Positions 19,150-28,315 are shown, counted from the first letter of the stretch. The stretch is 64,000 nucleotides of DNA from an uncultured Eubacteriales bacterium (GCA_934464615.1 CAKSKA010000008.1:10440-74439); one strand, 5' to 3'. Made by a program: numbers and translations. Notes: generated by a model not told the origin, from the sequence alone.

Positions 19150-20049
19150 TTAATTTTGAATTTTCTCGGCTATTTCGGCAAGCGCAGACAATTGCCTGTT
19201 AATGCCGGATTTTGTTATATGTCCGCTGTATAATCTGCAAAGTTCGGTAAGCGAGGCTTCGGGATTTGCCATACGCAAAAGCGCCGTTTCCTGAAGCGCT
19301 GTCGGCAGTGTTTCAAACTTGCCGCTTTTAATTATCTTTTCAATGGCGCTGCGCTGTTTAAGGGATGATTCTACAACACGGGACAAATTTGCCACCTCCG
19401 CATTGGAGCGGCGGTTTGTGTTAAGGCGTAATTCGCTTATAACGCGTGATTCAATAATCTTAAGCGTGACGTTTCCGGCACCTATACCGGTTATAAAATC
19501 CTCAACCGATTCGCTTTTTTTAATGTATAAAACATCGCAGTCATTTCTGTGCGATACGTTAAATTCAAGTCCGACTTCCGACATAATATTTTCTATTATA
19601 TGCGTAACGCCGCGGTTTTTAATTCTTAAATCAACCCTCAGTCCTTTTGAGAGGTCCTGCATTTGTCCGCACACATTAAATGCGCCGCGCAAAAAAGCAA
19701 AGCGGCAACATTCGTTTTGTACTATGCCTGCATCAATTATTTTTTCCGTTATGTTTTCGGAATTTGCACCGAAATGTGCAAAAATTTCTTCACAATCCGC
19801 AGCGCATATCTTCGCCGTGTATGTAGGGCGTGCACCGAAAGATTCGTGAATTTCGGGTTTTATACCGAAAACCCTGCGTGTTAAAAAACAAAAATTTTGA
19901 ATTACACCGCGGCAAGAGGAAGTAATGCACGCTTTATTTATGCAAAAAGACTTGCCGAGCATAAGCATCGCGCAACACTCGGCGGTTCTGCAACACTCGG
20001 AAGTCTTTAACTGTGATAATTCGCTTTTCAGTTCTGAACAAAAAGACAT
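19150..20049 (-). CDS. whiA: DNA-binding protein WhiA
   Basis: WhiA joins a LAGLIDADG-like homing-endonuclease fold, here without endonuclease function, to a C-terminal helix-turn-helix. It affects cell division and chromosome segregation in Firmicutes and sporulation in actinobacteria. The 299-residue protein starts MSFCSELKSELSQL, contains the RGAFNVCGQM-like LAGLIDADG motif near the middle (FLRGAFNVCG), NRRSNAEVANLSRVV, and the C-terminal HTH (NPEASLTELCRLYSGHITKSGINRQL). It begins 3 bases after rapZ. In most Firmicutes yvcK lies between these two genes; here it does not. Confidence 0.96.
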   Translation of the reverse strand: MSFCSELKSELSQLKTSECCRTAECCAMLMLGKSFCINKACITSSCRGVIQNFCFLTRRVFGIKPEIHESFGARPTYTAKICAADCEEIFAHFGANSENITEKIIDAGIVQNECCRFAFLRGAFNVCGQMQDLSKGLRVDLRIKNRGVTHIIENIMSEVGLEFNVSHRNDCDVLYIKKSESVEDFITGIGAGNVTLKIIESRVISELRLNTNRRSNAEVANLSRVVESSLKQRSAIEKIIKSGKFETLPTALQETALLRMANPEASLTELCRLYSGHITKSGINRQLSALAEIAEKIQN

Positions 20050-20052
20050 ATT

Positions 20053-20919
20053 TTACGCCTGCTTTTTTGTTATATCACGGTGAACGGTGATAGAATAATA
20101 TCCTTTGCTTTTAAGATGTTTGTTTATAAGTTCCGCAAATGTTACGGAACGGTGTTTGCCGCCGGTACAGCCAAACGCAATAATAAGTTGGCTCTTGCCT
20201 TCCTTTATGTAAAGCGGAACATTAAAATCCAAAAAATCTTTAAGGCGCTCAAAGTAACCTCGGCTGTCATCGGAATCCATTACAAATGTGCGTATTTCCT
20301 CATCAAGTCCTGTTTTGGAACGCAGATTTTCAATGTAAAAGGGATTCGGCAGACAACGTACGTCAAACACCAAATCGGCTTCGGCGGGAATTCCGTATTT
20401 AAAGCCGAAGGACATACATTCAATTTCAAGTCCTTCCTTGCGGTCCTTTAAAAATAAATCGCTTAATTGTTGTTTAAGCTGTGCGGTGGATAAATAGGAA
20501 GTATCAATTACATAGTCCGCCATTTTGCGTATTTCCGATAAAAGCGCGCGTTCCTTCTGTACTGCCTGCGGTACGGTTAGGTTTTCCGCGGCACATAACG
20601 GATGCTTCCTGCGGTTTTCCTTGTAGCGGCGTACAATCACGTCGTCCGAACAATTTAAAAACAGGATTTTACAGTTTACTTTACGCTCTTTAAGCGTTCC
20701 CAAAACACTTATTATATCGTTAAAAAGTTCGCCTCCGCGTATATCCGTAACTATGGCAAGATTGTTAAAATCGTTTTCTCTGCCGGAAAAAATATCAACA
20801 AAAGCCGGAATTATCAGTGGCGGAATATTATCAACGCAGTAATATCCCATGTCCTCAAGCGCATTGGCAGCCTGGGATTTTCCCGCGCCGGACATTCCGG
20901 TAATCAATGTTAAATTCAT
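20053..20919 (-). CDS. rapZ: RNase adapter / nucleotide-binding protein RapZ (YvcJ)
   Basis: This GTP/ATP-binding protein adapts RNase E to a small RNA in E. coli; in Firmicutes (YvcJ) it influences competence. The 288-residue protein has Walker A GMSGAGKS (residues 8-15), NCSDDVIVRRYKENRRKHPL, and the conserved C-terminal sugar-phosphate domain with GCTGGKHRSV. The ATG at 20919 is chosen over a longer frame because residue 1 then gives the canonical MNLTLITG start and the upstream stretch lies inside murB. It begins 1 base after the murB stop, implying translational coupling. Confidence 0.96.
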   Translation of the reverse strand: MNLTLITGMSGAGKSQAANALEDMGYYCVDNIPPLIIPAFVDIFSGRENDFNNLAIVTDIRGGELFNDIISVLGTLKERKVNCKILFLNCSDDVIVRRYKENRRKHPLCAAENLTVPQAVQKERALLSEIRKMADYVIDTSYLSTAQLKQQLSDLFLKDRKEGLEIECMSFGFKYGIPAEADLVFDVRCLPNPFYIENLRSKTGLDEEIRTFVMDSDDSRGYFERLKDFLDFNVPLYIKEGKSQLIIAFGCTGGKHRSVTFAELINKHLKSKGYYSITVHRDITKKQA

Positions 20920-20920
20920 A

Positions 20921-21814
20921 TTATTCACGTCCGATATATATAATTTCTTCTTCCAGCATAACTCCGCTGTTTTTATAAACCTTTTCCTTAACGGCGGCAA
21001 TAAGTTCCAATATCTGGTCGGTTGTGGCGCCGCCCCTGTTTATAACAAAACCGGCATGTTTGCTTGATACCTGCGCTTTTCCTATACTGAAGCCTTTCAG
21101 ACCGGCGTCCTCTATAAGCGCGCCGGCAAAATGACCTACGGGGCGCTTAAAAGTGCTGCCTGCACTCGGGTATTCAAGCGGCTGTTTGTCACGGCGCCTG
21201 TTAATGTAATCATGCATTTCAAGGCGTATTTTTTCGGTATCGCCGTACTCAAGCGCAAACACCGCGCTGACAATGATACCGCCGTTATGCTTGAAAATGC
21301 TGTCCCTGTAATTAAAAGCCATATCGCTTTTTTGCACACTTATAAGCGCATCGTTTTTATCAATGTAATCCGCGCTTTTAATTATTTGTGAAATTTCGCC
21401 GCCGTAAGCGCCGGCATTCATATAAACTGCACCGCCTATACTTGCCGGTATGCCGTATGCAAATTCCGCACCGCTGAGTCCGGCATTTGCGGCTGCATTG
21501 CAAAACTCCGCAAGGCGTTTTCCGGCACCTACGGTTATTTCATTGCCTGTTATGCTTAAATCGTTTATGCCGACAGACATCACGACGCCGTCAACACCCC
21601 TGTCGGAAACAAGAATGTCGGAGCCGTTGCCTATAACGGTCAACTTTACACCGGCGCTTTTGCATATTTCGGATACCGTTTTAACTTTCTCCGCGCAGTC
21701 CGCAACCACAAAAAAGTCTGCATTGCCGCCTGTTTTAAATGTGCAGTGGCGGCTCATAGGCTCGTTTTGCAGATATTTTACCGAATTTTCTTCAAAAAGC
21801 CGTGCAAGGTCCAT
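20921..21814 (-). CDS. murB: UDP-N-acetylenolpyruvoylglucosamine reductase
   Basis: This FAD enzyme reduces UDP-GlcNAc-enolpyruvate to UDP-MurNAc for peptidoglycan. The 297-residue type II-like protein shows the FAD-binding features HCTFKTGGNAD, GIPASIGGAVYMNAGAYGGE, the catalytic Ser region YPSAGSTFKRP and AGALIEDAGLKG. The ATG at 21814 has GGGAGA just ahead; a TTG four codons earlier would lie on the ribosome site. It stands between glcK and rapZ, a known arrangement in Clostridia. Confidence 0.97.
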   Translation of the reverse strand: MDLARLFEENSVKYLQNEPMSRHCTFKTGGNADFFVVADCAEKVKTVSEICKSAGVKLTVIGNGSDILVSDRGVDGVVMSVGINDLSITGNEITVGAGKRLAEFCNAAANAGLSGAEFAYGIPASIGGAVYMNAGAYGGEISQIIKSADYIDKNDALISVQKSDMAFNYRDSIFKHNGGIIVSAVFALEYGDTEKIRLEMHDYINRRRDKQPLEYPSAGSTFKRPVGHFAGALIEDAGLKGFSIGKAQVSSKHAGFVINRGGATTDQILELIAAVKEKVYKNSGVMLEEEIIYIGRE

Positions 21815-21836
21815 AAATTCTCCCAATAAAGTTTAA

Positions 21837-22790
21837 TTATTTGTAAAGATTGCAGAGGAAAGCGGCGCCTATAATTCCCGCGTCGTTTCCGAGCTGCGCG
21901 ATTTTAATCTCAGTTCTGTCGGCAAAGTTCCTTGTAAAACTGCGTTCATCCGCATATTTCCTGATGGGGATAAGCAGGTTATCACCTTCCTTGGAAATGC
22001 CTCCGCCTATGCATAAAACTTCGGGCTGGAATATATTGATCATATCTATTATGCCTTCGGATACATATTCAATATATTTGTCCACTACAGCAGCAGCCGT
22101 TTTGTCACCCTTACGCATGCCGTCAAAAGCGGTGCGGCCGTTTACGTTTTCAAGCGTGCCGGCAATTTCCCACATGGCAGTCCTTTTATCTCGTATCATG
22201 GCAAATTTTGTCTGCCTTATAAGTGCTGTTGCCGAAGCATACGCCTCCCAACATCCGCGTCTGCCGCAGGTGCATTGCTCGCCTTCGTGTACAATTACCG
22301 TGTGGCCGAGTTCTCCGCCGCCGTGATTAAATCCGGAATAAATTTTCCCGTCTATAATAATGCCTCCGCCGACACCCGTTCCGAGTGTAATGGCAATAAA
22401 ATCCTTTTTGCCTTTTCCGGCACCTGCTATAAGTTCGCCGTAAGCGGCGGCATTGGCGTCGTTTTCAATATAAAAATCAAATCCGGTGCGGTCCTTTAAC
22501 ATTTTGCAAAGGGGAACGTTGTTAAAACCTAAATTTGCCGCAAAACCGACAACGCCGTTCTGCGGATCTATAGCGCCGGGAGAACCTATGCCTATAGCGA
22601 CAATTTCACTTTTGTCTATTTTTGCGTCCTCAATTGCCATGTATACGCTTTTTGCCATATCATCCGCAATTTCGTCCGCACTTCTGCCGGTGTTTGTTTT
22701 AATTTTTCCCGTACCTACAATTTTGTAGTTCTCGTCAACTACACCCGTGGCAATATTAGTGCCGCCTAAATCAATACCTAACCAATACAT
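21837..22790 (-). CDS. glcK: ROK-family glucokinase
   Basis: This kinase phosphorylates glucose with ATP. The 317-residue protein has the ATP-binding opening GIDLGGTNIATGVV (residues 5-18), IENDANAAA with the catalytic Asp, LGTGVGGGII, the ROK signature with the GHT histidine and the zinc motif CTCGRRGCWE (Cys, Cys, Cys). All zinc ligands are present. It follows hprK by 30 bases and precedes murB by 22. Grouping with hprK and pfkA fits a role in carbon entry; other ROK sugar kinases are possible but the sequence fits glucokinase best. Confidence 0.92.
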   Translation of the reverse strand: MYWLGIDLGGTNIATGVVDENYKIVGTGKIKTNTGRSADEIADDMAKSVYMAIEDAKIDKSEIVAIGIGSPGAIDPQNGVVGFAANLGFNNVPLCKMLKDRTGFDFYIENDANAAAYGELIAGAGKGKKDFIAITLGTGVGGGIIIDGKIYSGFNHGGGELGHTVIVHEGEQCTCGRRGCWEAYASATALIRQTKFAMIRDKRTAMWEIAGTLENVNGRTAFDGMRKGDKTAAAVVDKYIEYVSEGIIDMINIFQPEVLCIGGGISKEGDNLLIPIRKYADERSFTRNFADRTEIKIAQLGNDAGIIGAAFLCNLYK

Positions 22791-22820
22791 TTTTTACCTC
22801 CAAAATTTATAACCTATCTA

Positions 22821-23777
22821 TTAAAAAGCCTCAACCGGTGTGTCGGCCTTTTTACCGTCGCCCATTCCGAGCTTATTAAGCAGATCCTCCGCGGCGTTGT
22901 AACCGAGTCTTTTCTGCCTGTTGTTCATTGCGGCAACTTCAATAATAACCGCAAGGTTGCGTCCGGGTTTAACCGGTATTGTAAGTGAATCTATATCAAG
23001 TCCCAATATGTTGGTCGTTTCGCTGTCAAGTCCCATTCGGTCGTACGCCTTGTCGGGATTCCACTGTTCGAGCTTGATGACCAAATCAATTTTTTCAGTT
23101 ACTTTTACGGCGCCTATACCGAAAATTCGGCTGGCGTTTATAATACCTATACCGCGCAATTCTATAAAATGGCGTATGTTGTCCGGCGCGGAGCCTACAA
23201 GTGATTTACTTGATACTTTTCTTATCTCAACCGCGTCGTCCGCTATAAGACGGTGACCGCGTTTTACAAGCTCAATAGCGGTTTCGCTTTTACCTACGCC
23301 GCTTTCGCCAAGCAACAGTATACCTTCGCCGTAAACCTCGACCAAAACGCCGTGGCGTGTTATACGCGGGGCTAACTGTAAATTTAAAAAGGCTATAAGC
23401 GCCGCTGTAAATTCCGAAGTGCCGAGGGCAGATAACAAAAGCGGAACCGAATACTTTTCGGCATACGCTGTAAGACGGTCGCTTATGTCAAGACTTCTTG
23501 TTACAACAACCGCCGCCGGATGCGACGCAAACAATTTTGAAATAATTGTGTCAAATTCATTTTCGCCAAGCGTTTCAAGATATGAGGATTCGCTTTTGCC
23601 TATTATTTGTATACGGCTGTTATCGTAAAACTCGTAATAGCCTATCATTTGCAGTCCCGGTCTGTTAACTTCGGCACTGCTTATCAGAATTTCATCCGCA
23701 CTTTTGGGCAAATAAAGCGCGGTAAGATTATTCTCCTTTATTATACGTGCAAGCGATACAGTAAATTCCTGCTTCAT
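22821..23777 (-). CDS. hprK: HPr kinase/phosphorylase
   Basis: HprK phosphorylates HPr on Ser46 and reverses the reaction, controlling carbon catabolite repression in Firmicutes. The 318-residue protein has the N-terminal MurF-like domain, then Walker A GESGVGKS (157-164), the LIADDAVEI segment, the ELRGIGIINASRIFG signature and the C-terminal RNLAVIIEVAAMNNRQK motif of the phosphorylase step. It heads the minus-strand run to mscL. A TATAAT on the minus strand (23816-23811) lies at a good distance, but the matching -35 is poor. Confidence 0.97.
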   Translation of the reverse strand: MKQEFTVSLARIIKENNLTALYLPKSADEILISSAEVNRPGLQMIGYYEFYDNSRIQIIGKSESSYLETLGENEFDTIISKLFASHPAAVVVTRSLDISDRLTAYAEKYSVPLLLSALGTSEFTAALIAFLNLQLAPRITRHGVLVEVYGEGILLLGESGVGKSETAIELVKRGHRLIADDAVEIRKVSSKSLVGSAPDNIRHFIELRGIGIINASRIFGIGAVKVTEKIDLVIKLEQWNPDKAYDRMGLDSETTNILGLDIDSLTIPVKPGRNLAVIIEVAAMNNRQKRLGYNAAEDLLNKLGMGDGKKADTPVEAF

Positions 23778-23856
23778 AGCAACACCCCTAAAATTATTTC
23801 ATACACCGTAATTATACATTATTATTCTGCTAAAATAAAGTTTTTTTTAATTTTTC

Positions 23857-23885
23857 TTGATTAAATTATATATTCAATATATAAT
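23857..23885 (+). promoter_or_regulatory. Sigma-A promoter for ychF
   Basis: TTGATT (23857-23862) and TATAAT (23880-23885) are 17 bases apart in very AT-rich DNA. The site lies 35 bases before the ychF ATG, in the divergent gap with hprK. Confidence 0.75.
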
Positions 23886-23919
23886 TATAGTGTTTTTTAA
23901 TGATTTGGAGCTGATTTTT

Positions 23920-25026
23920 ATGAAATTAGGTATCGTAGGATTGCCGAACGTAGGTAAATCCACACTTTTTAATGCAATTACAAATGCCGGCGCGCAGTCC
24001 GCAAACTATCCGTTCTGCACAATAGATCCAAACGTCGGCGTTGTTTCCGTTCCCGACAGCAGACTTAACACCCTTGCAAAAATGTATACCGTAGGCGATA
24101 AAGTGCCTCCGATAGTTCCGGCAGTTATTGAATTTGTTGATATCGCAGGTCTTGTAAAGGGCGCATCAAAAGGCGAGGGGCTCGGTAACAAGTTCCTCGG
24201 TAATATCAGGGAAGTTGACGCAATAGTTCACGTTGTAAGATGTTTTGAAAACGACGATATAATCCACGTTGAAGGCTCGGTCGATCCCGCACGCGATATT
24301 GAAACCATTGACCTTGAACTCATTTTTTCCGATATGGAAATGGTTGAACGCAGAATTGCCAAAACCACCAAGGATTTAAAGGGCGATAAATCACTGCAAA
24401 GCGAACTTGACTTTTTAAAACGGCTGTATGCGGTACTGGAGGGCGGAAATTCCGCACGCAGTATGCAGCTTGATGAAGACGAACAAGCCGTTATGAACAC
24501 ACTTAATTTACTTACAGCAAAATCGATTATATATGCCGCAAATATGAGCGAGGAAGACTTTGCCGGAGATGTGGAAAATAACGCATATCTTAAAAAGGTA
24601 GAAGAAATTGCGGAAAAAGAGAATTCGCAGGTATTGCCGATATGCGCACAGATAGAAGCGGACATTGCCGATATGGACGAAGAAGAAAAAATGATGTTTT
24701 TGGCTGAAATGGGACTTGAACATTCCGGTCTTGACAGGCTTATACAAAAAAGTTACGCGCTGCTCGGGCTTATATCTTTCCTTACCGCAGGTGAGAAGGA
24801 AGTAAGGGCATGGACCATAAAAAACGGTCTTAAAGCGCCGGCGGCGGCAGGTAAAATACACAGTGATTTTGAGCGCGGATTTATACGCGCACAGGTCATT
24901 GCATATAAGGATTTGGAAGCGTGCGGCAGTATGGCGGCTGCACGCGCAAAGGGACTTGTACGCACCGAGGGCAAGGATTACGTTATGTGCGACGGCGATG
25001 TTGTGGAGTTCCTTTTCAATGTATAG
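23920..25026 (+). CDS. ychF: Redox-regulated ATPase/GTPase YchF
   Basis: This Obg-family P-loop protein binds ATP and the ribosome and takes part in translation control and oxidative stress response. The 368-residue protein opens [21 protein letters not shown], has the G2/G3 motif [17 protein letters not shown], a coiled-coil insert and a C-terminal TGS domain ([40 protein letters not shown]). The ATG at 23920 has TTGGAG ahead; the open frame runs 21 codons further upstream across the promoter, which is rejected. Confidence 0.97.
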   Translation: MKLGIVGLPNVGKSTLFNAITNAGAQSANYPFCTIDPNVGVVSVPDSRLNTLAKMYTVGDKVPPIVPAVIEFVDIAGLVKGASKGEGLGNKFLGNIREVDAIVHVVRCFENDDIIHVEGSVDPARDIETIDLELIFSDMEMVERRIAKTTKDLKGDKSLQSELDFLKRLYAVLEGGNSARSMQLDEDEQAVMNTLNLLTAKSIIYAANMSEEDFAGDVENNAYLKKVEEIAEKENSQVLPICAQIEADIADMDEEEKMMFLAEMGLEHSGLDRLIQKSYALLGLISFLTAGEKEVRAWTIKNGLKAPAAAGKIHSDFERGFIRAQVIAYKDLEACGSMAAARAKGLVRTEGKDYVMCDGDVVEFLFNV

Positions 25027-25087
25027 TACTGTGGCTTTCAGGGCATTTTAAAAGTATATTAAATACTGTTTGAAAGGAAGGACGATT

Positions 25088-25783
25088 ATGGGCGGCTATT
25101 ATTACGGGTTTGATGTTTATTACTTACTGTTAGTGTTGCCGGCAATAATTATTTCGCTTTATGCGCAGATAAAGGTTAAAACGGCGTTTTCAAAATATTC
25201 AAAATGCTATGCCTCCGTAACGGGTGCGCAGGCAGCACAGATTGTGCTTACAAACGCCGGAATAACGAATGTTTCGGTAGAGCGCGTCGCGGGGAATCTT
25301 ACCGACCATTACGATCCGCGCACAAATGTTATACGCCTCTCGGACAGTGTTTACGACAGTATGACGGTGTCGGCTGTGGGGGTAGCCTGCCACGAGGCGG
25401 GACACGCCGTACAGTATGCGGTAGGATATAAACCCATAAAATTACGTGCCGCAATAATACCTGTAACAAATATAGGCTCATATCTTTCATGGCCGCTTTT
25501 GTTAATAGGTTTAATTTTCAATTTTCCCCAACTTATAACTTTGGGAATATTGCTTTTCGGACTTGTCGTATTGTTCCAGCTTGTAACACTGCCTGTTGAG
25601 TTCAACGCGTCCGCACGCGCGCTTAAGGCAATTAAGGAACAAGCGATTTTTACCGATGAGGAACAGTTAAACGGCGCAAAAAGCGTGCTTTCGGCTGCCG
25701 CTATGACATACGTTGCGGCTTTGCTTGTATCGTTGGCACAACTTTTAAGACTTATACTTTTGTTCGGCAAAAGACGTGATTAG
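25088..25783 (+). CDS. Zinc metallopeptidase, YugP type
   Basis: A membrane-bound metallopeptidase-like protein of 231 residues. Span 1 covers about residues 9-26; the active-site motif CHEAGHAVQ (HExxH) lies near residue 112; two spans near 145-180 and one at the C-terminus follow. The start MGGYYYGFDVYYLL is typical of the YugP family. AAGGAAGG lies ahead of the ATG at 25088. Substrates of the family are unknown. It is 61 bases after ychF and only 9 bases before the HPr-kinase-like gene, so it may belong to a three-gene operon with the kinase-peptidase pair. Confidence 0.9.
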   Translation: MGGYYYGFDVYYLLLVLPAIIISLYAQIKVKTAFSKYSKCYASVTGAQAAQIVLTNAGITNVSVERVAGNLTDHYDPRTNVIRLSDSVYDSMTVSAVGVACHEAGHAVQYAVGYKPIKLRAAIIPVTNIGSYLSWPLLLIGLIFNFPQLITLGILLFGLVVLFQLVTLPVEFNASARALKAIKEQAIFTDEEQLNGAKSVLSAAAMTYVAALLVSLAQLLRLILLFGKRRD

Positions 25784-25792
25784 GAGTGGACT

Positions 25793-26515
25793 ATGGCACT
25801 TTACAGGATTGCGGATTTAAACTGCAATATAAAATTCAAATACGATTTTGCTGCAGACAGGGCAAAGGATTATTATGAGGGCGAAGACATACCGAACGCC
25901 GATATTTGTATTGAGGCGACGGATGATGATTTTAACCGTTACATAGACACATTTAAAAGGGACGATTGCCTGCATCAGTTTGAGTATGTTATTGTAGGCA
26001 ACAAATTCAACAGGCAGATTTTACGGTTTAACGGTGTAATGTTCCATTCTTCCTGTGTTGTTGTGGATGATACGGCTTATCTTTTCTCTGCCGACAGCGG
26101 AACGGGTAAATCTACACATACGGCGCTTTGGCTGAAACTTTTCGGCGACAGGGCATATATTTTAAATGATGATAAACCCATAATCCGCTTTACCGATTCG
26201 GGACTTTACGCATACGGCACACCGTTTAGCGGCAAGACAGAACTGAACCGAAATAAAAAGGTTAAAATAGGCGGAATCTGCTTTTTGGAAAGGGCAAAGG
26301 AAAACACCATACAAAGCATATCCGCAGGTACGGCACTGCCGCTGTTTATGCGTCAGACCATAAATCAGGTTGATAAATGCGAACTTGATACGCTGCTTAA
26401 TGTTACGGATAAGTTGCTTACAAATGTAAAGCTTTATAAACTCGGCTGTAATATGGATATTTCCGCCGCACGTCTTTCTTATGAAGTTATGTCAAAGGGG
26501 TGTGCAAATGGCTGA
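25793..26515 (+). CDS. HPr-kinase-like P-loop protein
   Basis: The 240-residue protein is unlike true HprK in its first 80 residues, but residues 83-150 follow the kinase core: FHSSCVVVDDTAYLFSADSG leading into the P-loop SGTGKST (102-108), a His after it, then the acidic NDDKP (125-129) and YGTPFSGK. The C-terminal HPr-kinase motif for phosphorolysis is absent. Proteins of this type are found with S24/S26 peptidases and, in some genomes, with PqqD or lasso-peptide genes, where relatives phosphorylate a peptide. No precursor peptide or PqqD gene is visible here. Its stop codon overlaps the next gene by 8 bases. The substrate is unknown. Confidence 0.75.
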   Translation: MALYRIADLNCNIKFKYDFAADRAKDYYEGEDIPNADICIEATDDDFNRYIDTFKRDDCLHQFEYVIVGNKFNRQILRFNGVMFHSSCVVVDDTAYLFSADSGTGKSTHTALWLKLFGDRAYILNDDKPIIRFTDSGLYAYGTPFSGKTELNRNKKVKIGGICFLERAKENTIQSISAGTALPLFMRQTINQVDKCELDTLLNVTDKLLTNVKLYKLGCNMDISAARLSYEVMSKGCANG

Positions 26516-26966
26516 TAAAAAAGCAAGCCTTGAGGAACTTTTGCCGGTAATGCAGCAGGTGCTTGATTCGGGCGGCAGAGTGTCCTTTACGCCTAACGGC
26601 ATAAGTATGTATCCTATGCTTTGCTCGGGCAGGGATACCGTAACGCTTAAAAAGCCGGACGGCAGTCTTAAAAAATACGATTTACCGCTGTACAGAAGGC
26701 AAAACGGGCAGTTTGTACTGCACCGCATTGTAGGTAAAAACAAAGACGGCTACATTATGCGCGGCGATAACCAGTTGGGGAATGAATACGGCGTAAAACA
26801 TTCGCAAATAGTCGGCGTTGTTACCGGATTTATAAGGAACGGTAAGACCTACGCCGTGACGGATTTTGCATACAGACTTTATGTTGTTTTGCGCTGCAAT
26901 CCGATAACGCTGTTTTTAAGAAGAACGAAATACAGAATTAAGGTAAAATTAAAGCCTGTCCGTTAA
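26508..26966 (+). CDS. S24/S26-family serine peptidase (SipW-like)
   Basis: This 152-residue protein resembles type I signal peptidases of the S26B branch. The Ser motif GISMYPML lies near residue 33, and VLHRIVG followed by YIMRGDNQ near 75-92 corresponds to the HRI/GDN boxes, so the general base is His rather than Lys. There is no clear N-terminal membrane anchor; the only hydrophobic stretch is short and near residue 125, followed by a very basic tail. The ATG at 26508 follows AAAGGGG and overlaps the kinase-like gene, so the two are coupled in translation. It probably works with that kinase; what it cuts is unknown. Confidence 0.75.
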   Translation: MADKKASLEELLPVMQQVLDSGGRVSFTPNGISMYPMLCSGRDTVTLKKPDGSLKKYDLPLYRRQNGQFVLHRIVGKNKDGYIMRGDNQLGNEYGVKHSQIVGVVTGFIRNGKTYAVTDFAYRLYVVLRCNPITLFLRRTKYRIKVKLKPVR

Positions 26967-26981
26967 CGGACAGGCTTTGCT
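26951..26981 (+). terminator. Bidirectional terminator overlapping the peptidase stop codon
   Basis: A perfect 12-base stem (26951-26962 with 26967-26978) has the loop TTAA, and the TAA stop of the peptidase gene (26964-26966) is in that loop. T-rich DNA follows on both strands, so it can also end the convergent prs transcript. Confidence 0.9.
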
Positions 26982-26992
26982 GTTTTAAGCGC

Positions 26993-28120
26993 TTATTTTT
27001 GCTTGTATTCGTTCATAATTTTGTTTATTCTGTCTGCGGGATCAAGCAATTTGCTTATTGAATTGTCTTTGTTAAGCGTGTCAATAAGCAAAGCAATGTA
27101 TTTTGCCATATTTACGTTGCAGTACCACGGTTTTGCAAGCAGTTCGGGCTCGTTGTAAATAAGGTTTGTGGTAAATATTTTATCAATATAACCGTTCTCG
27201 TAATATTCGTCGAATTTTTCATATCCTTCAACAAAAAGACCGAATGTTGAGAATATGAATATGCGCTTTGCGCCGCGTTCTTTAAGGCGTGCGGCAATAT
27301 CAAGCATTGATTCGCCCGAAGAAATCATATCGTCAACAAGTATTAAATCCTTGCCTTTAACGTCAGCACCTAAAAACTCATGTGCTTCTATCGGGTTTTT
27401 ACCGTTTACGATTATTGAGTAATTGCGGCGTTTGTAGAACATACCGAGTTCAAGACCTAAAACGGATGAGTAGTAAATACATCTGCCCATACCGCCTTCG
27501 TCGGGGGACACGATCATTGTATGTTCACGGTCAAGTTTTATATCAGGTACACTGCGAAGCAGCGCTTTTATCATTTGATATGCCGCCTGAACATTATCGA
27601 ATCCGTCAAGCGGAATTGCGTTTTGTACACGGGGATCGTGGGCATCAAAAGTAATAATATTTTTAACACCCATGTTTATAAGTTCCTGAAGGGCAATGGC
27701 ACAGTCCATTGATTCACGCTTTGTACGCCTATGCTGTCTGCCTTCGTAAAGCATGGGCATTATAACATTTATACGGCTTGCCTTACCGCAAAATGCCGCA
27801 ATTATACGCTTTAAATCCTGAAAATGATCATCCGGACTCATCGGTACGGTTTTACCGTACATTTCGTAAGTTACGCCGTGGTTAAAGCAATCGCATATTA
27901 TGTATGCGTCAAGACCTCTTGCGGTATGACCTATAACACCTTTTGCTTCACCCGAGCCGAATCTCGGACAGGATGTGGGAATTATAAAACTCTGATCGTC
28001 CGAAACTTCTCTCCACTGTTTTAAATAGTAGTCTACCTTTGATGAAATGTCCTCGCAGCCGCGCATGCTTACAATAGCAAGATCACCGTGAGGAGTGTGT
28101 GTGAAATTAACTGATGCCAT
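26993..28120 (-). CDS. prs: Ribose-phosphate pyrophosphokinase (PRPP synthase), long clostridial type
   Basis: The enzyme makes PRPP from ribose-5-phosphate and ATP for nucleotide, NAD and His/Trp synthesis. The 375-residue protein is longer than the usual 310-320. It has the flexible-loop region YEGRQHRRTKRESMDCAI (compare the classical ARQDRK loop), the metal site ITFDAHDPRVQNAI and the PRPP-binding LILVDDMISSGESMLD. Extra residues at the N-terminus and around MSPDDHFQDLKRI distinguish it from the class I enzyme. It stands alone between a bidirectional terminator and the thyX promoter region. Confidence 0.9.
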   Translation of the reverse strand: MASVNFTHTPHGDLAIVSMRGCEDISSKVDYYLKQWREVSDDQSFIIPTSCPRFGSGEAKGVIGHTARGLDAYIICDCFNHGVTYEMYGKTVPMSPDDHFQDLKRIIAAFCGKASRINVIMPMLYEGRQHRRTKRESMDCAIALQELINMGVKNIITFDAHDPRVQNAIPLDGFDNVQAAYQMIKALLRSVPDIKLDREHTMIVSPDEGGMGRCIYYSSVLGLELGMFYKRRNYSIIVNGKNPIEAHEFLGADVKGKDLILVDDMISSGESMLDIAARLKERGAKRIFIFSTFGLFVEGYEKFDEYYENGYIDKIFTTNLIYNEPELLAKPWYCNVNMAKYIALLIDTLNKDNSISKLLDPADRINKIMNEYKQK

Positions 28121-28244
28121 TTAAACTTTCCCCCTAATTGTTATCACTCGCATAATATAATACCACAAACGGCGCCGTAATAAAAGTGCTTTTTTACAAA
28201 AAAGCCAAAAAAATGTCAAAATTTATGCTTTTTGATTTTTCCCG

Positions 28245-28273
28245 TTGAATAAATCCGCAATATTTGTTATAAT
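28245..28273 (+). promoter_or_regulatory. Sigma-A promoter for thyX operon
   Basis: TTGAAT (28245-28250) and TATAAT (28268-28273) are 17 bases apart. The start of transcription would be about 35 bases ahead of the thyX ATG. It probably drives thyX, tmk and the genes that follow without gaps. Confidence 0.8.
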
Positions 28274-28315
28274 GCATTTAATAATGTAATTATAATTTAA
28301 GGGATGTGCTTTAAT

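Noticed and set aside
23811..23839. Full sigma-A promoter for hprK on the minus strand
   Set aside because: TATAAT is good but the hexamer at the -35 distance (TTTATT) is poor; mentioned only with the gene.
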